Of a stretch of 64,000 bases of DNA, positions 18,033-27,091 are shown piece by piece (the first letter of the stretch is position 1; each line of letters opens with the position of its first letter). Origin of the DNA: Schauerella fraxinea. GTDB taxonomy: Bacteria; Pseudomonadota; Gammaproteobacteria; Burkholderiales; Burkholderiaceae_B. The stretch covers positions 3,268,554 to 3,332,553 of the forward strand of contig JAVDKL010000001.1 in assembly GCA_030849965.1 (NCBI GenBank), given 5' to 3'. The translations under genes and the position numbers were made by a program. A model generated the notes under the pieces. That model was not told where the DNA came from. It saw nothing but the letters and a program-made list of their open reading frames with translations, and ran no database searches.

Positions 18033-21000
18033 TCATCGTCCGATCTGCAAGCCCAACGTGTCGCGCAGCCAGCGCCGGTAGCCGCGCATGTCGACCCTGC
18101 CGGCCACCGATCCGTCCCGATCGGTGCCTGGCGCCTGACGGTCGATATACGGTTCGACCGCGCGGCGTTGCGCGCCGCCCATGGTCGGATCCTGTTCCTG
18201 CTGGTAAAGCGGCAACCCATGGGTATCCTGCACCGTCCGGTCGCCGCTGTCGAAATCCTGAAACACCGGGCGGGGCACGCGGTTATCGTGCAGCAAGGGT
18301 GTGCTGACTTGGCGCAGGTGGCGCGCCAGGGGTTCGAGATCGACGCCGCCCACCCGGGCTTGCCAGGCCATCCACTGCAACGCCACGTTCGAGATGTCGC
18401 CGCCCGTCGCCACCCGCGTGCCGCCACCCACATCGCTGTGCGCGCCCAGGAATGGCGCTTCGACGGTATTGCCGCCCGCGCCGATGAGCGAGGTCACGGG
18501 AAAGATCATGCGGCGCTCGTGCAGGGCGACGGCATGCGCCACCCAGCGCCATGCGGATTTGACCGCCATATTGAAGTCGCGATCGTCGGCGCCCAGCAGG
18601 CCGAATTGCGTGACGCTATCGAAGAGCCCGATGAAGCGCAGGTCCACGCAGGCTGAAATGATGCCGCGCTCACCATCATCGAGAAAAAACCGGCCGTCAC
18701 GAACCCGTGCGGCGATGCGGTTGGCGAAGTCCCGCGCCAGCGCGGCGCCGCGCGAATAGCCCACCAGATCTATCGCCAGGGCGCCTGCGCCGCCGGCATC
18801 CTGGTGGGCACTCAAGGCATCCAGCAGATGATTCCACTGCTTTTCCAGAATCTCGCTGGCCGATGAGGCCGCGATGCCGTCCCAGTCGATGCGGTCGCGC
18901 CGCCCGGGTCCCCGGTGATAGAACACATCGCCGCCGGTGTAATGCTGGGCAAACAGCATGACGTTGGTTTGCGTAACGGGATCATTGCGCGTGCCATCGA
19001 ATGCAAAGAGCAACAATCCGAGCGGGTCGACGAAGCGCCGGGGTTGTTGTGCCGCATAGCCGTAAACGCTGTTGCCCGGGAGGGGTCCCATGGGATCTGG
19101 TTCGAGATAATGACCGGCGGCCGGATCGTAGGTGCGCAGATAGTTGTCGTGCCAGCCGGTCACGGCATCGGCCCGTTGGCCGGGCAAGCGCAGGGGCATT
19201 TCCAGATCGCCGGTGGCGGCGATCAGCGCCCCGGTGGGACTGTGATCGCCTTGCCAGACGACGCGGCCCGCCCCATCCGTGAGCCGCCAGGGCGCGCCGA
19301 CGGCATCGGCGTGTACGCGCAGCAATCGTCCATGGGCCGACGCCTCGTCGTACACGATCCAGCCGACCGGTTGGCTACCGGCGTAGATCGCGCGCCGCAG
19401 CACCTGCAGTCCCGACCGCGATGCTTGCGCATCGGCCACCCAACGATTGCCGCTATACAGACGGTGCGCCGTGCGATCGCCGATCCGTGCCAGGATCTGT
19501 TCGCCAAACGCGTTGTGCGCATAGGTGGCTTCAATGGCGCGCCCCCCTTGTACCGCTTGCAGACGGCGATCCGGGCCGTACACCAGGGTGCGTGAGCCGA
19601 CGCGCAGGGGCAGGCCACTGGCATCGCGCGCGATCTCGGCAAGCGCGCTGCCCGCCGGGTCGCGCGTTCCTACAGCCGCACCCGTGCGTTGCCAGGCATA
19701 CCAGTATTGGCCCGAGACGGCGCCCGATGGGTTTGCGGCCGCATCAGAATCTGCCGTGATCCGGGCGCCCACGAGGCGCGAGGCCGCGTCGTAAACATAG
19801 GCGCGGCCCCATCCCGGTCGCAGCCGGTGCGTTTCAAGCATGACGCGGCCCTCATCATCCAGATGGACCTGCGCGGGAGCAGCAGTGTTTGGCACCGCAG
19901 GGTCGGTCGCTTGCCACACCGGCCAGTCGGCACCGTTCGCATCGGTCCAGGTAATGGTGGCAGCGGTGTGCGTGTCGTCCACCCATGTGTAATGCAGCGC
20001 GCCGCCTTCAGGCAGGTCGTGGCGGATCAGCCGGCCCGCATCGTCCCATGCGTATCCGTCTCGATACTGCACGGCGGCTGCCGGCCGTGAGGCAGCCAGG
20101 CGGGCACTTGCACCGGCACCCGCGCCGGCCGGCGCCTTGGCGAGGGACAACAGCCGCGCGTTGGGCGGTTTTCCAGGGAACCGGGCAAGCGTTGCCGGTC
20201 GGATGGCGGTGCGCCCGATCAACCGGCCGCGTGCGTCGTACTCGCGGTATTCCGTTTCGTAGGGATGGTGGATGCTTACAGGCAAGCCGTCGCGCCACGC
20301 GACCCGGGTGCGCAGGGCGTAGGGCGAGCGCGGCGTGGTGGCGAGCAGATCGACCGGCCTGCCTGCGGCATCGTGCGAGATCTGCAGACGGTCGCCATTG
20401 GCGTAATGCCGGCCGTTCAATCGACCGGCCAGGTCGTAGCGTCGCGTCTCGCGGCCGGTGGCCGTCGTGTACCACGCAGTCAGCCGCCCGCCGCTGTCGA
20501 AGGTTTGTCTCAAGCCGGGCCAGCCGGGATGGTCGATGGCGATGTCGCGGATGCGTCCTGCCGCGTCGCGCGCCAAGGTCACGTCGCTCGCGCGTGTGAC
20601 CCGGCCCTCGCGGTCGTACGTCATACGCAGGCCCGGCGGTGCGCAGCCGGTGCAGCCGGCACCGTCGACTTGCGTCACCACGAAGCGGCCGCCCACCTGC
20701 GCGGTGTGCACTTGCGTCAACCCGGCGGCCTCCCGCACCTCGGTCAGGCCAACGTCGCCGTCGCCCAGTGGCGTACGAACGTAGGCGATGGCCGCTGCGG
20801 TGGCGGCGTCGTCCGGCGCGCCGCGCGTGGCATGGATCACGCGGCCATAGCGGTCGTACCGCCAACTGCGCTGGCGCCAGACGGCGCCGTCGGTCGCCAC
20901 GACGCTGATGCCGGTCAGGCGATGGGCGTCGCCGGCTTGAAAGGCGGCCTCGTAGTGATAGCGCCGCTGCATGCCGTCGGGGCGCACCACGTTTTCGAGG

Positions 21001-21770
21001 TGGCCCGGCGCGCCACCTGCCGTGTCGCCCCCGTATCGATAGGCGAACCGTCCGTGTGGGGTGTCGATGGCGGCAAGCCTGGCGGCGCGCCCGTGCAGAT
21101 CGTAGTGAAACGTCAGGGACGCGTCATTGGCGCCGCGCACGGCCAGGATCTCGCCGCGCAGCGCGCGCGGCCGAGCCGCCCGTTCGATGGTCAGCGCACG
21201 CCCATTGCCGGCGATCGCCACCGTTCGCCCGCCCGAATCGAATCGCGTCAGGCTGCCAGGCAGGGGCTGCCATTGCGAGGTAGGGCCGGTGCGTTGCAGC
21301 GTACCCGCCGCCGCACCTGCCGCACGGCAGTCGCCGTAAACGAGGGGGCAATCGAACAGGTGACGCGTCCCGTCGGCGGTCACGATCTGCGCCCGCGTGC
21401 CGGTCAGATAGAGCCGGTCGTCCAGATCCAGCGCCCAGCCGCGGCCGAGCGGCCCGGGGCGCGGGTCCCGGCTGTTGAAATGGCGGATGAGGGCCACACC
21501 GCCCGAGCCCGGCAGCCTGGGTAGATCCATTTCGCGCTGGTACTTGTTGCCGGTCACCGCATGCACCGGATTGCCGATCCCCACATTGGGCGCCGGCCCA
21601 TCCGCGCCGCCAGGGCAGGGTGCGCCGATCTCACTGGGGCCACAGCCCGCGGCCCGCGCCATCGGGAGTCCGCACAGCGCGCCCAGCGCCAGACCCCACA
21701 GCAGGCCCCACCACACGCCCGTGGTCGCGGCGGTTGTTCCAGCCGCCATGATCCCTCTGTACCGTCCCAT
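18033..21770 (-). CDS. exported RHS-repeat protein with C-terminal Tle1-like (DUF2235) hydrolase domain
   Basis: A 1245-residue protein. Residues 1-40 form a Sec-type signal peptide (Arg3 and Arg5, a hydrophobic run 19-37, then ARA). Residues about 65-130 match the DUF6531 start of RHS proteins ([17 protein letters not shown]). YD/RHS repeats follow (YDREGRV, YDLAGRL, YDARGRL, WDDAGRL and others), up to the core end YLEPDPMG...FVDPLGL at residues 915-919. Residues 920-1245 are an alpha/beta-hydrolase of the DUF2235/Tle1 class: [10 protein letters not shown], nucleophile Ser1006 in GYSRGA, Asp1051 in GLFDSV and His1111 in AHSDVGGG. Such domains are phospholipases in type VI effectors. The ATG at 21770 is preferred over 21749 because it supplies the basic n-region. 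No immunity or type VI gene adjoins it; target and export route are unknown. Confidence 0.85.
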   Translation of the reverse strand: MGRYRGIMAAGTTAATTGVWWGLLWGLALGALCGLPMARAAGCGPSEIGAPCPGGADGPAPNVGIGNPVHAVTGNKYQREMDLPRLPGSGGVALIRHFNSRDPRPGPLGRGWALDLDDRLYLTGTRAQIVTADGTRHLFDCPLVYGDCRAAGAAAGTLQRTGPTSQWQPLPGSLTRFDSGGRTVAIAGNGRALTIERAARPRALRGEILAVRGANDASLTFHYDLHGRAARLAAIDTPHGRFAYRYGGDTAGGAPGHLENVVRPDGMQRRYHYEAAFQAGDAHRLTGISVVATDGAVWRQRSWRYDRYGRVIHATRGAPDDAATAAAIAYVRTPLGDGDVGLTEVREAAGLTQVHTAQVGGRFVVTQVDGAGCTGCAPPGLRMTYDREGRVTRASDVTLARDAAGRIRDIAIDHPGWPGLRQTFDSGGRLTAWYTTATGRETRRYDLAGRLNGRHYANGDRLQISHDAAGRPVDLLATTPRSPYALRTRVAWRDGLPVSIHHPYETEYREYDARGRLIGRTAIRPATLARFPGKPPNARLLSLAKAPAGAGAGASARLAASRPAAAVQYRDGYAWDDAGRLIRHDLPEGGALHYTWVDDTHTAATITWTDANGADWPVWQATDPAVPNTAAPAQVHLDDEGRVMLETHRLRPGWGRAYVYDAASRLVGARITADSDAAANPSGAVSGQYWYAWQRTGAAVGTRDPAGSALAEIARDASGLPLRVGSRTLVYGPDRRLQAVQGGRAIEATYAHNAFGEQILARIGDRTAHRLYSGNRWVADAQASRSGLQVLRRAIYAGSQPVGWIVYDEASAHGRLLRVHADAVGAPWRLTDGAGRVVWQGDHSPTGALIAATGDLEMPLRLPGQRADAVTGWHDNYLRTYDPAAGHYLEPDPMGPLPGNSVYGYAAQQPRRFVDPLGLLLFAFDGTRNDPVTQTNVMLFAQHYTGGDVFYHRGPGRRDRIDWDGIAASSASEILEKQWNHLLDALSAHQDAGGAGALAIDLVGYSRGAALARDFANRIAARVRDGRFFLDDGERGIISACVDLRFIGLFDSVTQFGLLGADDRDFNMAVKSAWRWVAHAVALHERRMIFPVTSLIGAGGNTVEAPFLGAHSDVGGGTRVATGGDISNVALQWMAWQARVGGVDLEPLARHLRQVSTPLLHDNRVPRPVFQDFDSGDRTVQDTHGLPLYQQEQDPTMGGAQRRAVEPYIDRQAPGTDRDGSVAGRVDMRGYRRWLRDTLGLQIGR

Positions 21771-21898
21771 TGCATCCCCGTCGCCTGCCGGCGCTTGCGC
21801 TCGCGGCGTCCATCGCCACGTGCAGGGGCATGATGCAAGTTGGCATGCGTCTGACGATCGGGTAGTGTATGAACCTATCTATTGAGGGATATAACAAT

Positions 21899-22240
21899 AT
21901 GCTGATCACGTTTAGCTCCAACGCCGCTGCCGATGTCTTGATGCTGTCGGAGCATGCCTTGCCCCTGCTGCATGCCGCTGGCAAGCATTTCGACGGGAGC
22001 TTGCCCGATCGCGGGGTCTTCACGAAAGAACAATTGCCCAGCGCGATCGAAGGTCTTGAAACCCTGGTGCGTGGCGCGCCGGCGGTGGCCGACGAGGACG
22101 AAGACGACGATGCGCCGCCTGTACCGGCAATGGAGCGCGCAGTCAGCCTGCGCCAACGCGCCTTCCCGTTGATCGACCTGATGCGCCGTGCTCAAGCGTC
22201 CGGCGACAACGTCATGTGGGAATCTTCTTCGCCGTATTGA
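21899..22240 (+). CDS. DUF1840 family protein
   Basis: A 113-residue soluble protein starting LITFSSNAAADVLMLSEHA, the characteristic opening of the DUF1840 family that is common in betaproteobacteria and has no known function. The second half has an acidic linker (DEDEDDDAPP, about residues 65-76) and ends VSLRQRAFPLIDLMRRA...VMWE, also conserved. The ATG at 21899 is preferred over an in-frame one at 21869 because GAGG lies 11 bp before it and the family starts at MLITF. It is divergent from the RHS gene and followed by a small unknown gene 33 bp downstream. Confidence 0.85.
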   Translation: MLITFSSNAAADVLMLSEHALPLLHAAGKHFDGSLPDRGVFTKEQLPSAIEGLETLVRGAPAVADEDEDDDAPPVPAMERAVSLRQRAFPLIDLMRRAQASGDNVMWESSSPY

Positions 22241-22273
22241 AGGCGTGTTTCTTTCGACTGGAGATAAGTGCTC

Positions 22274-22591
22274 ATGCGTAGCGATGTCACGATCATTTTC
22301 GATGCCCGCCGCCGGTTGGATCTGGCGGCGCAAGTCGAACCCACGCAAAGCAGCGCCGACGCGGCTCGCCAGTGGTTCGATACCTCCTGGGATACGCTTG
22401 GCTGCGAGCCGTTGCGGCCCAGCGGCAAAGTCCTGCTGCTCGATCGCATCATGGGCGTGGCCGATGCGCTGGGATACGACGTGCTCTCCACCGACGCCGC
22501 CCAGGCGCAAACGTTTGCCGAGCATGCGGCGCTTGCGCTCGGCAAGCCGCGCATCACGGTCGACTTGCCCGGCCTCACGGTCGGCTATTGA
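22274..22591 (+). CDS. small conserved-looking hypothetical protein
   Basis: A 105-residue protein that I do not recognise. It is soluble, with no signal peptide or membrane span, and contains SDVTIIFDARRRLDLAA near the start and GKPRITVDLPGLTVGY at the end. A GGAG at 22260-22263 is 10 bp before the ATG at 22274; a GTG at 22268 is a closer alternative. Codon use resembles that of its neighbours. It lies between the DUF1840 gene and the amidase, all on the plus strand with gaps of 33 and 42 bp, so the three are probably one transcript. Confidence 0.65.
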   Translation: MRSDVTIIFDARRRLDLAAQVEPTQSSADAARQWFDTSWDTLGCEPLRPSGKVLLLDRIMGVADALGYDVLSTDAAQAQTFAEHAALALGKPRITVDLPGLTVGY

Positions 22592-22633
22592 TCCTTCTTT
22601 CCTCTCATTCATCCTCTTCTTGCGCCGTTTGCC

Positions 22634-23917
22634 ATGCCTGCCGATCTGAATCGTTTGAGCGCCGTCGAGCTGGCCGCGCAGTTGCAAACCCGTGCGCTGT
22701 CCGCCGAGCAGGTGACGCGTGCGTGCTTGGCGCGCATCGCCCAGCGCGATGGCGAGATTCACGCTTGGGCGCACATCGATCCCGACTATGCGCTGGCGCA
22801 GGCTCGCAGCCTGGACGCCGGGCCTATCGTGGGGCCCTTGCACGGTGTGCCGTTGGGCGTGAAGGATATTTTCGACACCGCCGATCTGCCCACCAGCTAC
22901 GGGTCGCCGATCTACGAAGGTAATCGTCCGGCGCAAGATGCCGCTGCCGTCGCGCTCTGTCGTGCGGCGGGCGCCGTCGTTCTCGGCAAAACCGTCACGA
23001 CCGAGTTCGCGAGTTATCAACGGCCCGCCACGCGCAATCCGTGGCACACGGCGTATACGCCCGGCGGCTCGTCCAGCGGTTCGGCCGCCTCGGTCGCCGA
23101 CGCCATGACGCCGCTGGCCTTGGGCACGCAAACGGCCGGCTCCATCATTCGTCCCGCGGCCTATTGCGGCATCGTGGGCTTCAAGCCGAGCTTCGGCGCC
23201 GTGCCCCGCGCCGGGTGCAAGGCCCTGGCCGATTCGCTCGACACCTTGGGCGGCTTTGGCCGCAGTATTGACGACGTGGCGCTCCTGGCATCGGTATTGA
23301 TGCGCGAGCCTGCATTGGTCACTGCGCGTCGCGATACCGCACCGCGCGTGGGCATGTACCGCAGCCTGCATTGGCGCCATGCCGCGCCGGAAACGCGCGA
23401 AGCGTTTGCGATGGCGGCCGAGCGGCTGAAGGCAGCGGGGGTGGAGGTGGTGGAAACGCCGATGCCCGATGCCCACTGTGCGCTGATGCAATTACAGGCC
23501 GACATCATGGCCTACGAATCCGTGGGGGCGTTGGCCTTCGAGCGGTGGCGCCATGCCGATCGGCTGAGTCCGGCCCTGGCCGCGATCCTGGATGGCGGCG
23601 CGCGCATCACGCGTGAACAGCACATGGCCAATCTGGCGCAGGCGGCCGAGATTCGCGGTCGCGTCGAGCGTTTGTTCGGCGATTGCGATGTGCTGTTGAC
23701 GCCCAGTGCAACAGGCGAAGCGCCGTTCGCCGATCAGGGCACCGGCGATCCGCTGTTTTGCCGCTTGTGGACCCTCTTGGGTGTGCCATGCATTCACTTG
23801 CCGTTCGCCAAGGGGCCGCAGGGATTGCCGGTGGGGTTGCAGGCGATCGGCCGCATCGGTCACGACATCGGCTTGATGGCAGCGGCGCGCTGGATTCATC
23901 CCCTGCTGCAAAAATAG
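22634..23917 (+). CDS. amidase signature-family hydrolase
   Basis: A 427-residue amidase-signature enzyme. The Ser-cisSer-Lys triad is visible: Lys77 in PLGVKDIFDT, the cis-Ser in TPGGSSSGSAASV and the nucleophilic Ser in GTQTAGSIIRPAAYCG. GGSSSG and QTAGSIIRPA follow the standard spacing. It is shorter than GatA (about 480-490 residues) and no gatB or gatC is nearby, so a stand-alone amidase acting on a small amide is more likely than tRNA amidation. The substrate is not predictable. A perfect terminator lies about 155 bp after the stop. Confidence 0.88.
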   Translation: MPADLNRLSAVELAAQLQTRALSAEQVTRACLARIAQRDGEIHAWAHIDPDYALAQARSLDAGPIVGPLHGVPLGVKDIFDTADLPTSYGSPIYEGNRPAQDAAAVALCRAAGAVVLGKTVTTEFASYQRPATRNPWHTAYTPGGSSSGSAASVADAMTPLALGTQTAGSIIRPAAYCGIVGFKPSFGAVPRAGCKALADSLDTLGGFGRSIDDVALLASVLMREPALVTARRDTAPRVGMYRSLHWRHAAPETREAFAMAAERLKAAGVEVVETPMPDAHCALMQLQADIMAYESVGALAFERWRHADRLSPALAAILDGGARITREQHMANLAQAAEIRGRVERLFGDCDVLLTPSATGEAPFADQGTGDPLFCRLWTLLGVPCIHLPFAKGPQGLPVGLQAIGRIGHDIGLMAAARWIHPLLQK

Positions 23918-24073
23918 GGTCGCCGGCCCCTGTCGCGCCACGACCAAGAGCGATGAATGCCGCGCGCATTGAAGGCCCGATCCGCACTTGCGGCGTGCCT
24001 GCGATGGCGGCCAGCGTGGGGCGATATCACTACGATCGCCACCGCTTGCATCGCGCATTAAGGTGCCGCATAA

Positions 24074-24107
24074 AAAAGGGTGCCCCTCAGCCGAGGGGCA
24101 CCCTTTT
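24074..24107. terminator. strong bidirectional terminator
   Basis: A perfect 15-bp stem, AAAAGGGTGCCCCTC pairing with GAGGGGCACCCTTTT around a 4-nt loop. It lies between the convergent amidase and leuA genes, so it can end both transcripts. Confidence 0.93.
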
Positions 24108-24173
24108 CGCTTTCATCACCTCTGCACCGGACGCTGGCTGCGCCCGGCATCGAGGTGCCGACGCTGCGGCGGG

Positions 24174-25889
24174 TTACGCCGGCGCCGTTTCCGATTCAAT
24201 CGTTTGCGGATCGCTTTCCACGCCGTGTTTGGCGTGGCGATTGATGGCGCTCAAGAGGGCCTGAAACGACGCCGTCACGATATCGCGGTCGATGCCTACG
24301 CCAAAGCCGGTGGCCGAATCGCCGAGTCGCACTTCCACGTAGCAGGCGGCGCGCGTGTCGGTGCCCGTACCGATGGCGTGCTCGTGATAATCCATGATGC
24401 GCACGGGCAAGCCCATGGCGTCCACGAAGGCCGAGATGGCGCCGTCGCCCACGCCGTTGACCGTGCGCTTGTCGCCGTCGTGCATCACGTCGGCGGTGAT
24501 GGCGAAGTGGCGGCCTTCACCGGCAGCGGGGTCGCCCTCGATGCGGTGGCGCACCAGCGACCAGGGGGTGCTTTGCGTCAAGTACTCGCGATTGAAAATA
24601 TCGAACACATCGCTTGCCGTCACTTCGCGACCGGTTTCGTCCGTGTGGCGTTGAATGGCGCGGCTGAACTCGATCTGCAAACGACGCGGCAAGACCAAGC
24701 CGTGTTCCTGTTCGAGCAAGTACGACACGCCGCCCTTGCCGGACTGGCTGTTTACGCGAATGACGGCGTCGTAGCTGCGGCCGAGGTCGGCGGGGTCGAT
24801 GGGCAAGTACGGCACTTCCCAAGGTTGATCGGCCTTTTGTTGTGCAAAGCCCTTCTTGATGGCGTCCTGATGTGAACCCGAAAACGCGGTGAAGACCAAG
24901 TCGCCCACATACGGATGGCGGGGATGCACCGGCAATTGATTGCAGTACTCCACGCAACGGCGTACTTCGTCGATATCGGAAAAGTCCAAGCCCGGGTGCA
25001 CGCCTTGGGTGTAGAGATTCAAGGCCAACGTCACCAGATCGACGTTACCGGTGCGCTCGCCGCTGCCGAACAAGCAACCTTCGACGCGGTCGGCGCCGGC
25101 CATCACGGCCAATTCCGCGGCGGCCACGGCGGTGCCGCGATCGTTGTGGGGATGCACGCTCAACACGATGCTGTCGCGACGGTCGAGATGCGTGTGCATC
25201 CATTCGATCTGATCGGCGTACATATTGGGCGTCGTCGCTTCGATCGTCGCCGGCAAATTCAGAATGATCTTGTTATCGGGCGTGGCGCCCCAGGCTTCAG
25301 CCACCGCGTTGGACACGTCCAATGCAAACTCGGGTTCGGTCGTGCTGAACACTTCCGGCGAATACTCGTAATGCCACTCGGTTTGCGGATATTTCGCCAT
25401 CGTCTTCTTGATGATGTGCGTCGACGTTACCGCCAAATTCTTGATTTCGTCGCAGGTCATGTTGAACACGATCTTGCGAAATGCCGGGGCGCAGGCGCTG
25501 TACAAATGCACGATGGCGCGCTTGGCGCCGGCCGCCGATTCAATGGTGCGCGAAATCAGATCTTCGCGCGCTTGCGTGAGAACGATGATGCTGACGTCAT
25601 CGGGAATGCGGTTCTCATCGATGAGCTTGCGCACAAAATCGAAGTCCGTTTGCGAGGCCGACGGGAAACCCACCTCGATTTCCTTAAAGCCGATTTTGAT
25701 CAACTGGTCGAAGAAGCGGATCTTGCGGTCTACGCTCATCGGCTCGATCAACGACTGATTGCCGTCACGCAGGTCGGTGCTCATCCAGATCGGCGGCGTG
25801 GTGATTTTGCGGCTGGGCCAAGTGCGTTCGGCGAAGTCGGCGGTGAACGGTTTGAACGGGATGTACTTTTGAGCGGGATTGGCAAACAT
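24174..25889 (-). CDS. leuA: 2-isopropylmalate synthase
   Basis: A 571-residue LeuA of the long, LeuA2-like type. The N-terminal TIM barrel contains [11 protein letters not shown] (metal-binding Asp) and the HxH motif in [15 protein letters not shown], with [16 protein letters not shown] close by. The C-terminal regulatory domain (about residue 440 on) includes [13 protein letters not shown] and would give leucine feedback inhibition. It condenses acetyl-CoA with 2-oxoisovalerate, the first committed step of leucine synthesis. The ATG is preceded by GAGGAC. The 455 bp upstream have no other gene and may hold a leader attenuator. Confidence 0.95.
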   Translation of the reverse strand: MFANPAQKYIPFKPFTADFAERTWPSRKITTPPIWMSTDLRDGNQSLIEPMSVDRKIRFFDQLIKIGFKEIEVGFPSASQTDFDFVRKLIDENRIPDDVSIIVLTQAREDLISRTIESAAGAKRAIVHLYSACAPAFRKIVFNMTCDEIKNLAVTSTHIIKKTMAKYPQTEWHYEYSPEVFSTTEPEFALDVSNAVAEAWGATPDNKIILNLPATIEATTPNMYADQIEWMHTHLDRRDSIVLSVHPHNDRGTAVAAAELAVMAGADRVEGCLFGSGERTGNVDLVTLALNLYTQGVHPGLDFSDIDEVRRCVEYCNQLPVHPRHPYVGDLVFTAFSGSHQDAIKKGFAQQKADQPWEVPYLPIDPADLGRSYDAVIRVNSQSGKGGVSYLLEQEHGLVLPRRLQIEFSRAIQRHTDETGREVTASDVFDIFNREYLTQSTPWSLVRHRIEGDPAAGEGRHFAITADVMHDGDKRTVNGVGDGAISAFVDAMGLPVRIMDYHEHAIGTGTDTRAACYVEVRLGDSATGFGVGIDRDIVTASFQALLSAINRHAKHGVESDPQTIESETAPA

Positions 25890-26035
25890 GACGATGTGTC
25901 CTCAAGGTGCAGCCAACGCAAGGTGTCGTACGAGCGAGCACACAGTCGACGGATATGTCGCGGGCTCAGCTATCGTTGAGACAAAAGCGTTAGTCAGGGG
26001 TAAGACAGAAACTGCGGAGATTTACGTGTGGCAAG

Positions 26036-26097
26036 CGTGGTTGCCGAGCTACCACGGAGCGCTAGGCTCGGCGACCGATCGGTAGCGATAGCAGTAG
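26036..26097 (-). promoter_or_regulatory. possible leucine attenuator before leuA
   Basis: Within the 455-bp gap 25890-26344, a minus-strand open frame ending at a TAG (26062-26064) carries CTA CTG CTA TCG CTA at 26097-26083, four Leu codons of which three are the CTA codon expected to be rare in this GC-rich genome. Immediately after, GCCGAGC (26066-26072) can pair with GCTCGGC (26043-26049), and CGTGGT (26051-26056) with ACCACG (26036-26041). The two hairpins cross, so they would compete. No clear U-run or leader ribosome site is seen, so attenuation is inferred. Confidence 0.4.
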
Positions 26098-26344
26098 CGC
26101 GGCGCGAGCGGCCGAGCTTTGCGTAGCAGCACGTGCAACAGCGGCGCGTGCGAAGGAGCCACGCGCGGCATCGAAGGATGCGAAAGAAGCAGACACGACC
26201 GCCCCGGTTGCGATGGAATCGCAACCGACTGTCGAGGAGATGGACATGTGGGCGGTGGACATAGGATGTAAGTCGAACACATTTCCGAGCGCCGCGCAAA
26301 TATTTTTTGCCGAGAGGCTCGACTTTGCGGGCGCCGGAAAGCAA

Positions 26345-27076
26345 CTATCGGGTGATGCCCGGCTCGGCGCGTCCGGCACTTACGCTGCGCGGCTTGCCGC
26401 CCAGGGTGGGTTCCTGATCCTGCCGGCCCGTGGGATCGACTGGCGGTGCGACAGCCGGGCGCGCGGTGCGCACACTGCGGTCGGCTGCAGGGCTTCCGAC
26501 TGCTGGCGCACCGCTTGCCGTGCGGCGCAGGGCGGCAGCTGGCCGCGCTTCATCGCGCAACACCGCCTCCTGTTCGCGCACCAGCTCGATCTTCTCGATG
26601 CGGCCGTGGCGGGTTTCTTGTACTGTACGGCGCAGGTCGCCGATTGTGAGGGGTTCGTCGCGCGGGTTCCACACCCATTGCATGACATCGACCACACCTT
26701 CGGAAAGGCCGGCAACGAGATCCGCAAGCACGTCGGCGGCAACCGGCGTGGCACGCCCGGCCGCGATACTGCCGTTGAGCCATGAGCGAACGCCGAAGAA
26801 GACGATCAACGTCCAGATGGCCACCACCACCCACCAGAGGTAAGGATTGATGCGCACCATAAGATCGACCGCTTGCTGCCCCATCGCGGCAAATGCGCTG
26901 TAATCCAACGTTCGTCCGAACGCCAGCAGGCGTGACGATACGAACAGCCACACTACAAAGGCAACGACGAGCACCACCGCGCGCATGATGAAGCGCGGAC
27001 CGGATAATTTGAGCAACGTCTGGTTAATTGACCGGCAATCCTGCTTAATGCGGTCAGGTGAAGTGAGCGTCTTCAT
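26345..27076 (-). CDS. unknown membrane protein with two N-terminal spans
   Basis: A 243-residue protein that I cannot assign to a family. It has two predicted membrane spans (about residues 32-52 and 78-98, WWVVVAIWTLIVFFGVRSW), then a charged soluble region (110-170) and a Pro/Arg-rich tail. EPLTIGDLRRTVQETRHGRIEKIELVREQEA, read in parts, suggests helices after the membrane. Only 15 bp separate its ATG from that of the divergent rpoN; an internal ATG at 26986 would widen this to 105 bp but loses 30 residues. An upstream AGGAC supports the longer start. Confidence 0.6.
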   Translation of the reverse strand: MKTLTSPDRIKQDCRSINQTLLKLSGPRFIMRAVVLVVAFVVWLFVSSRLLAFGRTLDYSAFAAMGQQAVDLMVRINPYLWWVVVAIWTLIVFFGVRSWLNGSIAAGRATPVAADVLADLVAGLSEGVVDVMQWVWNPRDEPLTIGDLRRTVQETRHGRIEKIELVREQEAVLRDEARPAAALRRTASGAPAVGSPAADRSVRTARPAVAPPVDPTGRQDQEPTLGGKPRSVSAGRAEPGITR

Positions 27077-27091
27077 GCAAAATAGCGTCCT

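Noticed and set aside
16397-18307. A 636-residue plus-strand open frame opposite argS and the RHS end
   Set aside because: Antisense to argS with its catalytic motifs; no ribosome site or domain.
21875-23491. A 538-residue minus-strand open frame opposite DUF1840, the small unknown gene and the amidase
   Set aside because: It spans three real genes on the other strand, and its composition (Arg/His/Gly/Gln) is that of an antisense shadow.
25994-26344. Other leucine- or arginine-rich frames in the leuA leader as genes
   Set aside because: All three minus frames are open over part of this region; only the frame with CTA codons near a stop and hairpins makes sense, and then as a leader rather than a protein.
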